In this document: positions 17,245 through 25,319 of the stretch, piece by piece
Position numbering within the stretch: position 1 is the stretch's first letter
Layout of the letters: every line of letters starts with the position of its first letter
NCBI GenBank assembly: GCA_964464895.1
Contig: CAYXGY010000001.1
Span: forward strand, 186,001-250,000
DNA from: Helicobacter_D sp964464895
GTDB taxonomy: Bacteria; Campylobacterota; Campylobacteria; Campylobacterales; Helicobacteraceae
DNA: 64,000 nucleotides
Reading direction: 5' to 3'
Translations under genes and position numbers: made by a program
Notes under the pieces: model-generated
What the model was told of the DNA's origin: nothing
Database searches by the model: none
The model's input: the letters and a program-made list of their open reading frames with translations, nothing else

Positions 17245-18414
17245 ATGCAGATTCTCAACGCACAGCCACTTAATAATGCAGATTTAGAGGATTTGGGGCT
17301 TAGTTGGCATACGGATATTGATAATACTCCTTATGTGAGTGATGAAATTGTTGAAATTAGCGAAGAAGAAGCGCAAGGATTCTATAATGCAGCCAACGAA
17401 TTATATGATATGTATATAGAGGCGGGGCAGCATATCATTGATAATAATTTATTTTTTGAACTTGGAATCCCATTTAATCTTGTAGAAGCAATTGAAAGAA
17501 GCTGGGAAGAAGAAGTGCATTGGCATTTATACGGACGCTTTGATTTAGCAGGTGGATTAGATGGCAATCCAATTAAGCTTTTAGAGTTTAATGCAGACAC
17601 TCCTACAATGCTCTATGAGAGCGCAATCATTCAATGGGCATTTTTAAAGAAAAATGGATTCAAGGAATCCTTACAATTCAATAGCCTATACGAAGCATTG
17701 GGGGATAATTTTAAACGTATCATCACATTAGGCGATGACATTTCTCACTTTAATGAAATTTATGAGGGGTGGAAGATTCTCTTTTCTAGCGTTCAAGGAA
17801 GTGAGGAAGAGGAGCGCACCGTGAAGTTACTAGAAGTCATTGCCAAAGAAGCAGGATTTGAGACGAATTTCTGCTATGCACACGAAGCGGTGTTAAATGA
17901 GCAAAAGGGCTTGAGTTTTGGAGGGACAAATTATGAATTTTGGTTCAAACTCATTCCGTGGGAAAGCATTGCAGTAGATGAGCCAGAGTTAGCGCAGTTG
18001 ATGACGGCAATGATTGCGAATAAAAATACAATCTTTTTGAATCCAGCCTATACTCTAATGTTTCAAAGCAAGAGAATGTTAAAGATTCTGTGGGATTTAT
18101 TCCCCAATCACCCCTTATTACTTGAAACTTCTTACGAACCACTCCATCAAAAGCAAGTCAAAAAACACGCTTTTGGAAGAGAGGGGGAGAGTGTCAGTAT
18201 TTTAGATGCGCAAGGAAAGACACTACACCATCATAGTGGAGAGTATGAAAATTATCCCGCAATCTATCAAGCCTTCGCAATGCAAAATAATCATCAAGGT
18301 AGCCTGTATCAACCGAATGTTTTTTATGCGTATGAAGCTTGCGCATTAGGATTCCGCAAGGGCGGGGAGATTTTGGATAATATGTCAAAATTTGTTGCGC
18401 ATAAGATTAGATAG
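17245..18414 (+). CDS. Glutathionylspermidine synthase-like ATP-grasp protein
   Basis: A 389-residue protein of the GspS C-terminal-like ATP-grasp group (E. coli YgiC/YjfC, H. pylori HP0233). Visible features are HWHLYGRFDLAGG, KLLEFNADTPTMLYES (ligand loop), an ATP-grasp body and the C-terminal GFRKGGEILDNMSKFVAH. The amidase half of true glutathionylspermidine synthase is absent, so the substrate is not necessarily glutathione or spermidine. It begins two bases after the UPF0323 lipoprotein. In E. coli the related ygiC and yjfC genes also sit beside lipoprotein genes. Confidence 0.85.
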   Translation: MQILNAQPLNNADLEDLGLSWHTDIDNTPYVSDEIVEISEEEAQGFYNAANELYDMYIEAGQHIIDNNLFFELGIPFNLVEAIERSWEEEVHWHLYGRFDLAGGLDGNPIKLLEFNADTPTMLYESAIIQWAFLKKNGFKESLQFNSLYEALGDNFKRIITLGDDISHFNEIYEGWKILFSSVQGSEEEERTVKLLEVIAKEAGFETNFCYAHEAVLNEQKGLSFGGTNYEFWFKLIPWESIAVDEPELAQLMTAMIANKNTIFLNPAYTLMFQSKRMLKILWDLFPNHPLLLETSYEPLHQKQVKKHAFGREGESVSILDAQGKTLHHHSGEYENYPAIYQAFAMQNNHQGSLYQPNVFYAYEACALGFRKGGEILDNMSKFVAHKIR

Positions 18415-18448
18415 TTAATTATCAAAGTGAAAATTTTTAAGGAAAGAT

Positions 18449-19768
18449 ATGGAATCTCTAAATCATCTCAATAGTATTAATGACTTTAACGAGGCAAAAC
18501 AGGTTATTCCCGGTGGTGTTAATTCTCCTGTGCGCGCCTTTAAGAGTGTGGGGGGCACACCGCCCTTTATTGCAAGCGGGCGCGGGGCATATTTGATTGA
18601 TGAAGATGGGAATCGCTACATTGATTTTGTGCAGAGTTGGGGACCATTGATTTTTGGGCATTGCGATAAAGACATTGAAGAAGCAGTCATAGAATCCGTG
18701 AAAAAGGGCTTATCTTTTGGCGCACCTACGACTTTAGAAACTGCACTCGCCAAAGAAGTGATTGATATTGTGGAGGGGGTAGAAAAAATCCGCTTCGTCT
18801 CAAGTGGCACAGAGGCAACGATGAGTGCGATTCGTCTTGCACGCGCCTTTAGTGGAAAAGAGGACATTATTAAGTTTGAGGGTTGCTATCACGGACATAG
18901 TGATTCCTTATTGGTTTCTGCTGGAAGTGGATTAGCGACTTTTGGTAATCCTAGCTCGCCGGGCGTTCCGCAGGACTTTACGAAGCATACTTTAGTGGCG
19001 CAATATAATGATTTATCTAGTGTAGAATCCTGCATTGCTTTAAGTCAAAAACAAGGTAGTGGCGTTGCTTGTATAATCATTGAACCCATTGCTGGAAATA
19101 TGGGACTTGTGCCAAGCGAAGAAAAATTCCTAGAGGGCTTAAGAGAACTTTGTAATCAGTATGGAATCCTGTTAATTTTAGACGAAGTGATGAGCGGATT
19201 TAGAGCGAGTCTCTGTGGCGCACAGAAATTTTATCCTGTGCGGGGAGATTTGGTAACCTTTGGCAAAGTGATTGGGGGAGGTATGCCTGTGGGTGCGTTT
19301 GGAGGAAGAGCAGAGATTATGGATTTGCTGTCTCCTAAAGGTGCAGTGTATCAAGCAGGGACTTTGAGCGGGAATCCTGTGGCGATGAGTGCGGGGCTCG
19401 TTTCGTTGCGTAAATTGCGTGAGGATTCCAAAATATACGAAAGATTAGAAAGCCTCGCTTTGAAACTCACACAAGGATTAGAGAGTATTTGCGCAGAGTT
19501 TAAAATCCCACTACAAACCTGTGTTCGTGGTAGTATGTTTGGATTTTTCTTTAATGAAAAAAAGGTGAAAAATTTTCAAGATGCTTTGCAGAGTGATACA
19601 GAAATGTTTGCACGTTTTCATCAAGGAATGCTGAATAAAGGCGTTTATCTCGCAGCTTCGCAATTTGAAACAGGGTTTATTTGTGCCACAATGAATGAAG
19701 AATTGATTGAGGGCACATTGGAGCGCGCACGCGAAGTGTTATTGGAGATTAGCACTTATGGAAAATAA
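18449..19768 (+). CDS. hemL: Glutamate-1-semialdehyde 2,1-aminomutase
   Basis: HemL is a PLP enzyme that converts glutamate-1-semialdehyde to 5-aminolevulinate in the C5 route to haem. The 439-residue protein has PGGVNSPVRAF at the N-terminus, SSGTEATMSAIRLAR, GCYHGHSDSLL, LILDEVMSGFR and the PLP-lysine region TFGKVIGGGMPVGAFGG. AAGGA lies upstream of ATG 18449. The next gene overlaps its 3' end by 11 bases; the same arrangement is known from H. pylori HP0306-HP0305. Confidence 0.97.
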   Translation: MESLNHLNSINDFNEAKQVIPGGVNSPVRAFKSVGGTPPFIASGRGAYLIDEDGNRYIDFVQSWGPLIFGHCDKDIEEAVIESVKKGLSFGAPTTLETALAKEVIDIVEGVEKIRFVSSGTEATMSAIRLARAFSGKEDIIKFEGCYHGHSDSLLVSAGSGLATFGNPSSPGVPQDFTKHTLVAQYNDLSSVESCIALSQKQGSGVACIIIEPIAGNMGLVPSEEKFLEGLRELCNQYGILLILDEVMSGFRASLCGAQKFYPVRGDLVTFGKVIGGGMPVGAFGGRAEIMDLLSPKGAVYQAGTLSGNPVAMSAGLVSLRKLREDSKIYERLESLALKLTQGLESICAEFKIPLQTCVRGSMFGFFFNEKKVKNFQDALQSDTEMFARFHQGMLNKGVYLAASQFETGFICATMNEELIEGTLERAREVLLEISTYGK

Positions 19769-20156
19769 GCAGGATTCTATTGCGCAATTCAATGATGAGG
19801 GAGAGAAACAAAATCCCAAAAATCAAGAAAGTGCAGGGGAGGGGGAGGCGCAAAAGACAGAATCCAAACCCAAAGAGGAATTAAAATATAAAGATGCAGT
19901 ATTGGCTTACTCTAATGCGACTTTAGGCATTTCAATGGTGGTTGCGGTGTTGATTGGCGTAGGGATTGGTTATGGATTAGAATCACTCTTTGGTTCGCGT
20001 TGGCTCTTTTGGCTAGGAGTCGTGTGGGGAGTGTGTGCGGCAATCCTCAATGTGTTTAAAGCCTACAAGCGTCAAAAGCGTGAGTTTGACGAACTCGCAA
20101 AAGACCCGAAATATAGTTACAATCCAAAAGCGTTTGATGATGAGGACGATGATTAA
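19758..20156 (+). CDS. AtpZ/AtpI family membrane protein
   Basis: A 132-residue protein with a charged, low-complexity N-terminus (about 50 residues rich in E, K, Q), two membrane segments (about 60-80 and 88-108) and an acidic C-terminus ending FDDEDDD. The membrane part (GISMVVAVLIGVGIGYGLES, then WLFWLGVVWGVCAAILNVFKAYK) matches the AtpZ/AtpI family, linked to F-ATP synthase assembly or ion supply. The start at 19758 overlaps hemL by 11 bases, and the next gene overlaps by eight. The ATP synthase cluster itself is 25 kb away. Confidence 0.8.
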   Translation: MENKQDSIAQFNDEGEKQNPKNQESAGEGEAQKTESKPKEELKYKDAVLAYSNATLGISMVVAVLIGVGIGYGLESLFGSRWLFWLGVVWGVCAAILNVFKAYKRQKREFDELAKDPKYSYNPKAFDDEDDD

Positions 20157-20736
20157 GAGAGAGAAAGGGCTATTTCTGCTTTTTGTTTTGGTTGTAATCC
20201 TTTGCTTGTGTGTATGGGTTGGCTTTGGCGGAATCTTTGCGCTAAATTTTGCCTTTGCGATTCTCTCCTTTAGTCTCATCGTGTCAGTGGTGTTTTATAC
20301 ACAAAAACACAAAATCCAAAGCCTAATCCAAAATGCAACCCAAGAGGAGCTAGAAGCCTTAAGCGAGGCTTATAAAAGCAAACAAGAAATTGCGGAAGAG
20401 GAGGAAGAGGAGTTTTGGGGAGAGTTAGAATCGCAAGATTCCAAGAGTTATATTTCAAGCTCTATGCCCAAACCGCAGCAAAACCACCGCAAGCCCTCAA
20501 GGGCTTTTTGGCAAAATTTTAGTGCGCAAAATACTAAAACAGGGGCAAAAATGTTTTTTTATCCTTTGCGCCTCCTTGCTTATGGATTCCTCGCACTTGG
20601 AATCTTAATTCTTATCCGACATCAAGTTTTTCAGCCTTTGGCATTTTTTGGGGGATTATTTACTGCAAATCTTTTGGTTGTGTTTGCGCTTTTGGCGAAT
20701 TTCATCATAACAAATAAGCACTCCAACAAGGTTTAG
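20149..20736 (+). CDS. Membrane protein of unknown function (HP0304-like by position)
   Basis: A 195-residue protein with two hydrophobic segments at 8-28 and 32-52, a soluble acidic linker with a run of six glutamates (about 83-88), and two more segments in the C-terminal 60 residues. No known domain is recognised. ATG 20149 overlaps the end of the AtpZ-like gene by eight bases, which points to translational coupling in a hemL-atpZ-like operon. The longer frame upstream lies inside the neighbouring gene and is not likely to be used. It converges on the GT8 gene. Confidence 0.7.
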   Translation: MIKREKGLFLLFVLVVILCLCVWVGFGGIFALNFAFAILSFSLIVSVVFYTQKHKIQSLIQNATQEELEALSEAYKSKQEIAEEEEEEFWGELESQDSKSYISSSMPKPQQNHRKPSRAFWQNFSAQNTKTGAKMFFYPLRLLAYGFLALGILILIRHQVFQPLAFFGGLFTANLLVVFALLANFIITNKHSNKV

Positions 20737-20778
20737 AATCGCATTAATTAAAAATAGTTTTATCTCGCAACCTCTATT

Positions 20779-22256
20779 TTACGACCCATATTGAAGATAC
20801 GTAATAAAAAACTTGATAAAATCACCACGATACCATTTTCTGCACGATTTTAAAAACTCTTCTCCTAATTTATAAGTATCACAATTTTTGTAACGCAAAG
20901 ATTCATTAAAATCTTGATATTCTTGCAGAGGAGGTAGCTTCAAACTCGGATTAATCGCACATAAGTTTTGATAATCTTTCAAAGCTTTTTTGTGTTGATA
21001 AATCATCAAGCCAAGCTTTAAGGGCAGGACGATTTTAGAAAACACGTTCTTTTGGCTTTTTTGAATCGCTTTGCCTATTTTGTAGCTTAGATGATTTTCT
21101 ACGCGCCTTTTAGCACCCACAAATTGCCTTTGTAGGATTCTGCGGTGGAATTTAAACATTTCTTCGGATTTGCGCGAGAGATTTTCAAGCTGATTCCTAT
21201 GGACGATGAGTTTGTGTGAGAGGGATTTGGCATAATCTTGCAAAGCGTTGGTTTTGAGGATTTGCAAATGCGATTCTAGCTCTTCTTTGAAAATCGGCGT
21301 TTGTTTTGCGACTTCCCACCATTCCTTGTAATAGGGATAATCAAGGGGCAAATAAGCCGTATCTAGCAGTTTGCATTCATTCTCCCAAGGTTTTGCGCAC
21401 AAAAAAGTAAAATGCACAATCTTAATATTCTTTAAGGATTCTTGATAATCTTTGCTCGTGTATCCATATAGGCAATTTTGACTCTCATCGGCACAAAAAT
21501 TATCTTTTCTTCCTAATCTATCAGCCGTTAGATGATTAATAAAAAAATTCCATTTGGGAGGTAGCTTTAAGGTTTGATTTCCAATAACTGCATTTAAAAT
21601 ATCTTGATCCATGTTTGTGATGAAGCTACGCACAAACTCTAAAGCCTTGCTCTGTATGTCTAATTTACGCCATTTAGGCAGATTAATAAGCATAAAACCT
21701 GAATTAAAATATTCTTCTCTAAAAGGGAAAACAAAATCTGCGCGTGTAGAATCCCGCGCTTTTAAGGATTTTTGGCGGTAGGGATTGCTACAATCTAGCA
21801 CAACTCCCGCAATATTCTCTCCCAAATCTAGCACAAATAACTCACGCAAATCGCCAACTACTAGCATATCTACATCTAAATATAAACATTTGTCAATTTC
21901 GGGCAAAACGGAAGCAAGTTTAATGCGAAAAAAGTTTGAATAATTGGTGCGATTTGAACGCTTTGGACAATCCTTAAAGTCCTCATCATCAAGGAAATGC
22001 ACGAGAATCTTGCAAGGATAGATTACACTAAGTGCGGATTCAAGATTGGCTAACTTTGTGAGTGTGGAGGGCTGAAGCGAATCGCTTAAAATATGAAAGC
22101 AATAACCCTCATTTTCTAAACTTTGTGTCGCGGATTGTGCGGGGGGGGGGGTAAATTGCTATTATTGGCTTTGTGGGTTTGGAAAATAATGCTAGTGATT
22201 AAAACTGCGTTATATTTAATATAGTTTTCATCTGCATTAAAAACAATATGAAACAT
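20779..22256 (-). CDS. Phase-variable GT8 glycosyltransferase, OFF by frameshift at C11
   Basis: The gene starts at ATG 22256-22254 on the minus strand, with an AAGG box nearby, and encodes 35 residues beginning MFHIVFNADENYIKYNAVLI, a typical GT8 N-terminus. It then enters a tract of 11 C (G11 at 22141-22151 on the plus strand). With 11 C the frame ends at TAG 22118-22116 after 46 codons. With 9 or 12 C it joins the long frame (...SLENEGYCFHILSDSLQ... to the stop at 20779) to give about 492 residues. The long frame holds the DxD in CLYLDVDMLVVGDL and a C-terminal domain shared with the GT8 protein at 13595-14806. It could start internally at GTG 22002, but that would lack the donor-binding N-terminus. 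Sugar donor and acceptor are unknown; LPS or another surface glycan is likely. Confidence 0.85.
22141..22151. repeat. Homopolymeric G11/C11 tract (slippage site)
   Basis: Eleven consecutive G on the plus strand read as C11 in the GT8 gene. This is by far the longest G/C run in the window; the next are six or seven. Its length puts it in the range that varies by slipped-strand mispairing in Helicobacter and Campylobacter surface genes. Confidence 0.95.
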
Positions 22257-22408
22257 TAATGAGCCTTGAAATTGGATTTAAATTTTAAAAATGCGGTTAT
22301 AGCAAGATTTTTAGTTTTTAGTGATTTTAGCTGCCAATTTTACACTTTTGGAATTCTGTTTTTATTTCATAAATTTCCATTGATGATTTTCTTGTTGCTC
22401 TACATTGT

Positions 22409-22450
22409 GGATTGCCGCATATCTCGCTCCGCTCATTCCTCGCAATGACG
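22409..22450. repeat. Small palindromic dispersed repeat, copy 2
   Basis: On the minus strand this reads CGTCATTGCGAG, then a core with GAGCGGAGCGAGAT, then GCGGCAATCC. The outer ends match the repeat at 14932-14970; the cores differ. It lies in the 223-base gap between der and the phase-variable GT8 gene, about 150 bases upstream of the GT8 start. The rest of that gap is AT-rich, with nothing else recognised. Confidence 0.6.
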
Positions 22451-22479
22451 GCGGGAGGCTCGTTATTGGCGATGGGTTT

Positions 22480-23874
22480 TCAAGATTCCTCTGTTTCAAA
22501 GTTGTTTTTGCCTCGTGCGATAAAAATAATGCGCGTGCCGCTAAAATCAAAGTGTTCGCGCAAAATATTGACTAAATATCGCTTATAGCTAAAATGTAAG
22601 CTCTTAGGACGATTCATAATGAGCGCAATTTGTGGGGGCTTGCTTTCAAATTGCGTTGCATAATAAACCTTGACAATTTTCCCGTGGTCGCTAGGAAGTG
22701 GGTGACGCACGGTGGCTTCCCTGATGATTGCATTGAGTTTCGCAGTCGGAATCCTAAAGGCAAAATTATGATAGACTTTCAAAATTTCCTCTTCCAACTT
22801 TTGAATATGACGTCCATTTAGAGCCGATATTGTAAGCATAGGGGCATATTCTAAAAACTTAAAACGCAATTTAAAATCTTCCAAGATTCCCTTGAAGTCT
22901 TTATGTGCAATATCCCATTTGTTCAAAACAACAATTACGCCCAGCTTGTATTCATCTACCAATCCCGCGATTTTCTCATCTAGCTCTACAAAGGGGGTAG
23001 AGGCATCAAGCACCAAAATCGCAATGTCTGTGCGCTCTAAGACTTCACGCGTGCGTTGCATTGCAAATTTTTCTAAGCCTTCAATCTTGCCTCTCTTGCG
23101 GATTCCAGCTGTATCTACGAAATTGACTTTATTCCCCTTGATTTCTCCTACCTCATCTACGGGGTCTATGGTTGTTCCCGCAATATTAGAGACGACAGAA
23201 CGTTCCGTCTTTAATAATGCGTTTAAAAGTGAGCTCTTGCCAACATTCACGCGCCCGATGATTCCGATATTGATTTGTGCGGCTTGCGATTCTGCATTAT
23301 CAGTAGATTCTTCTGCGTCTAAAAACTCCTCCAAGTCCTCTTGCGCCTCTTGGTTAAAAAGCTGTTCTAATGCGTCATTTTTAAGAGTAGATAGAATCGC
23401 ATTTTCAAGTTCTAAGATTCCGCGATTATGTGAGACAGAGACATAAAAGATTTGCTTCGTGCCAAACTCCATAAACTCCCACGCATTTTGCTTTTCTTTT
23501 TCATTATCAATTTTATTAACCACCAAAAAGATATTTGGATTTTTGCGCTCCAAAGAATAAAAAATTTCTTTGTCTATGGCTTGGGGAGGGGTTTTGCCAT
23601 CTACCATATAAAGAATCAAATCCGCAGTTTCACTTGCTTTAATAGAATGTTTAGAGACATTTTGGAATAACGAATCTTTATCCTCTAATCCACCGGTATC
23701 CAAAAGCAAAAAGGGTAAATCTTGCAAGGAAATGATTGCTTTTTTGACATCACGTGTTGTGCCCGCAACTTCTGAAGTAATTGCGATTCTTTGTTTGCAA
23801 AATCGGTTAAATAATGAGCTTTTACCCGCATTGGGTCTCCCTAAAATCGCAATACTGCCATAAATTTTATCCAT
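22480..23874 (-). CDS. der: Ribosome biogenesis GTPase Der (EngA)
   Basis: Der has two tandem GTPase domains and acts in late assembly of the 50S subunit. The 464-residue protein shows the first P-loop GRPNAGKSS near the N-terminus with DTGGL, and the second GRVNVGKSS at about 205 with DTAGIRKRGK and NKWD. A C-terminal KH-like domain follows, with the usual RHPLPSDHGK and KVYYATQ. It appears to be a single-gene unit with its own promoter at 23900-23928. Confidence 0.97.
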   Translation of the reverse strand: MDKIYGSIAILGRPNAGKSSLFNRFCKQRIAITSEVAGTTRDVKKAIISLQDLPFLLLDTGGLEDKDSLFQNVSKHSIKASETADLILYMVDGKTPPQAIDKEIFYSLERKNPNIFLVVNKIDNEKEKQNAWEFMEFGTKQIFYVSVSHNRGILELENAILSTLKNDALEQLFNQEAQEDLEEFLDAEESTDNAESQAAQINIGIIGRVNVGKSSLLNALLKTERSVVSNIAGTTIDPVDEVGEIKGNKVNFVDTAGIRKRGKIEGLEKFAMQRTREVLERTDIAILVLDASTPFVELDEKIAGLVDEYKLGVIVVLNKWDIAHKDFKGILEDFKLRFKFLEYAPMLTISALNGRHIQKLEEEILKVYHNFAFRIPTAKLNAIIREATVRHPLPSDHGKIVKVYYATQFESKPPQIALIMNRPKSLHFSYKRYLVNILREHFDFSGTRIIFIARGKNNFETEES

Positions 23875-23899
23875 TCTCTCGCCTTTAATTTAAAGTTTG

Positions 23900-23928
23900 A
23901 TTTTACTTTAAGCGTGCGTCTTTGTCAA
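23900..23928 (-). promoter_or_regulatory. Putative der promoter
   Basis: On the minus strand TTGACA (23928-23923) is followed after 17 bases by TAAAAT (23905-23900), close to ideal sigma-70-type spacing, about 26 bases before the der ATG at 23874. Confidence 0.6.
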
Positions 23929-23990
23929 ATCTTTAGCTTAATTTTAAGCATAAGATTCTATGATTCTGCCAAAAATTTATGGAATTGGTG

Positions 23991-24890
23991 ATGGAATCCA
24001 ACAAACAAGCCATTATTGCTATGTTGATTGCAGCATTACTCTTTACGGGAATGGGAATGTTTGTAAAAATGCTCACACCAGATTTACCGGTTATAGAAGT
24101 GGCTTTTGCCCGAAACTTATTTGGCTTAATTTGGATTCTAGGTGCATTAGCGATTAATCCACCCAAAACACCACAGGGCGGTAAGCCTTTCATACTTTTT
24201 TTCAGAGGATTTGCTGGCGGAAGTGCAATGATGGCATATTTTTATAATATGTCGGTAATGCCCTTAGGCACAGCCTATGCGTTCTCCTATACTTCCCCGA
24301 TTTTTTTGGCTCTTTTGAGTATGATTTTTATCCACGAACGTGTATCTTTGAGAATTTGGATAGCAATCTTTATGGGGTTTAGCGGAATCTTGTTAATTTC
24401 CAATCCCCAAAGCATAGATTTGAGCTTTTTTGGATTCTTGATTGGGATTTATAGCGGGATTGGTGCGGCACTCGCATATCTTTCTGTTGCAGAGCTTGCC
24501 AGAAATTATGACCCTCGCATTATCATCGGCTCCTTAATGCTTAGTGGTTCTATCTTGCCTCTTTTAATGCAATGCGTTTCTTATGAAAGCTATCCCATTG
24601 CCTTGTTTGAGCCTTTTATTATGCCAAATTTAAAAGAGTGGGGTTTGATTGTGGTTATGGGGATTGTCTCTATGTATGCACAAATCTATTTGACAAAGGC
24701 TTATGGTTTAGGGAATCCACCTCTTATTGGGGCGATTTCTTATGTTACGATTTTTATGGCGACTTTAGCGGGGATTATCTTAGGCGACCAAGTACCACAC
24801 GGTTTAGTCATTGTGGGTATGATTCTGATTGCTTGTGGCGGAATCTTGGCTGCATTTTCAAGAAAACATATCAGGGCTAAAAAACAATAA
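23991..24890 (+). CDS. EamA/DMT family transporter
   Basis: A protein of about 299 residues with ten predicted membrane segments in two EamA repeats, the drug/metabolite transporter layout. FARNLFGLIWILGAL and AYAFSYTSPIFLALLSMIFI in the first half match the family, and the second repeat ends in VIVGMILIACGGILAAF. Some DMT exporters move amino acids or nucleotide precursors; the substrate here is unknown. ATG 23991 is preceded by a weak GGA eight bases away; an in-frame ATG at 23979 is an alternative. It is divergent from der. Confidence 0.85.
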   Translation: MESNKQAIIAMLIAALLFTGMGMFVKMLTPDLPVIEVAFARNLFGLIWILGALAINPPKTPQGGKPFILFFRGFAGGSAMMAYFYNMSVMPLGTAYAFSYTSPIFLALLSMIFIHERVSLRIWIAIFMGFSGILLISNPQSIDLSFFGFLIGIYSGIGAALAYLSVAELARNYDPRIIIGSLMLSGSILPLLMQCVSYESYPIALFEPFIMPNLKEWGLIVVMGIVSMYAQIYLTKAYGLGNPPLIGAISYVTIFMATLAGIILGDQVPHGLVIVGMILIACGGILAAFSRKHIRAKKQ

Positions 24891-24958
24891 TATTTTATTT
24901 TTTGCTTATTTTTAAGATTAAATCACTCCCAATAAAGCAAAAATCAATGAAAAAGCGT

Positions 24959-24964
24959 TATAAT
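24959..24964 (+). promoter_or_regulatory. Putative -10 box of clpS-clpA
   Basis: TATAAT lies 41 bases before the GTG start of clpS, in an AT-rich gap after the DMT transporter gene. AAAGGAA follows just before the start codon. Confidence 0.55.
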
Positions 24965-25004
24965 TAAAGCTTTATAAAAGAATGATGAATCCAAAGGAAT
25001 CTCC

Positions 25005-25310
25005 GTGCCAAAAGATGCACAATACGAAAATGCAACTGAAATTTTAGAAAAAGTCCAAGAACCCATACGTTATAGAGTGATTCTACTCAATGATGATTAT
25101 ACGACACAAGAATTTGTAATGGAAATTTTACAAATCGTTTTCCATAAAAACTTTGAAGAATCGCTAAATCTAATGCTTAAGATTCATCATAGTGGTAGGG
25201 GAGTGTGTGGAATCTACCCTTATGACATTGCTGAAATTAAAGCGGTGCAGGTGCGAAAAATGGCAAAAGAGAAACAATACCCTTTGCGCGCAATTTTAGA
25301 AAGAATATAA
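25005..25310 (+). CDS. clpS: ATP-dependent Clp protease adaptor ClpS
   Basis: ClpS binds the ClpA N-domain and delivers N-degron substrates. The 101-residue protein has the family core: YRVILLNDDYTTQEFVMEIL, an extended central helix and GVCGIYPYDIAEIKA. The Asn-Asp-Asp pair that contacts the substrate N-terminus is present. GTG 25005 is chosen as start because no in-frame ATG fits the family length and AAAGGAA precedes it. clpA follows after nine bases, the classic clpSA operon. Confidence 0.95.
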   Translation: MPKDAQYENATEILEKVQEPIRYRVILLNDDYTTQEFVMEILQIVFHKNFEESLNLMLKIHHSGRGVCGIYPYDIAEIKAVQVRKMAKEKQYPLRAILERI

Positions 25311-25319
25311 GAGAAAGTT

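Noticed and set aside
20779..22002. Reading the second GT8 gene as starting at GTG 22002
   Set aside because: The protein would lack the first beta-strands of the sugar-nucleotide fold, which are found in frame across the C11 tract.
22892..23446. A 184-codon plus-strand frame inside der
   Set aside because: It is opposite a conserved GTPase gene and its Ser-rich composition is that of an antisense reading.
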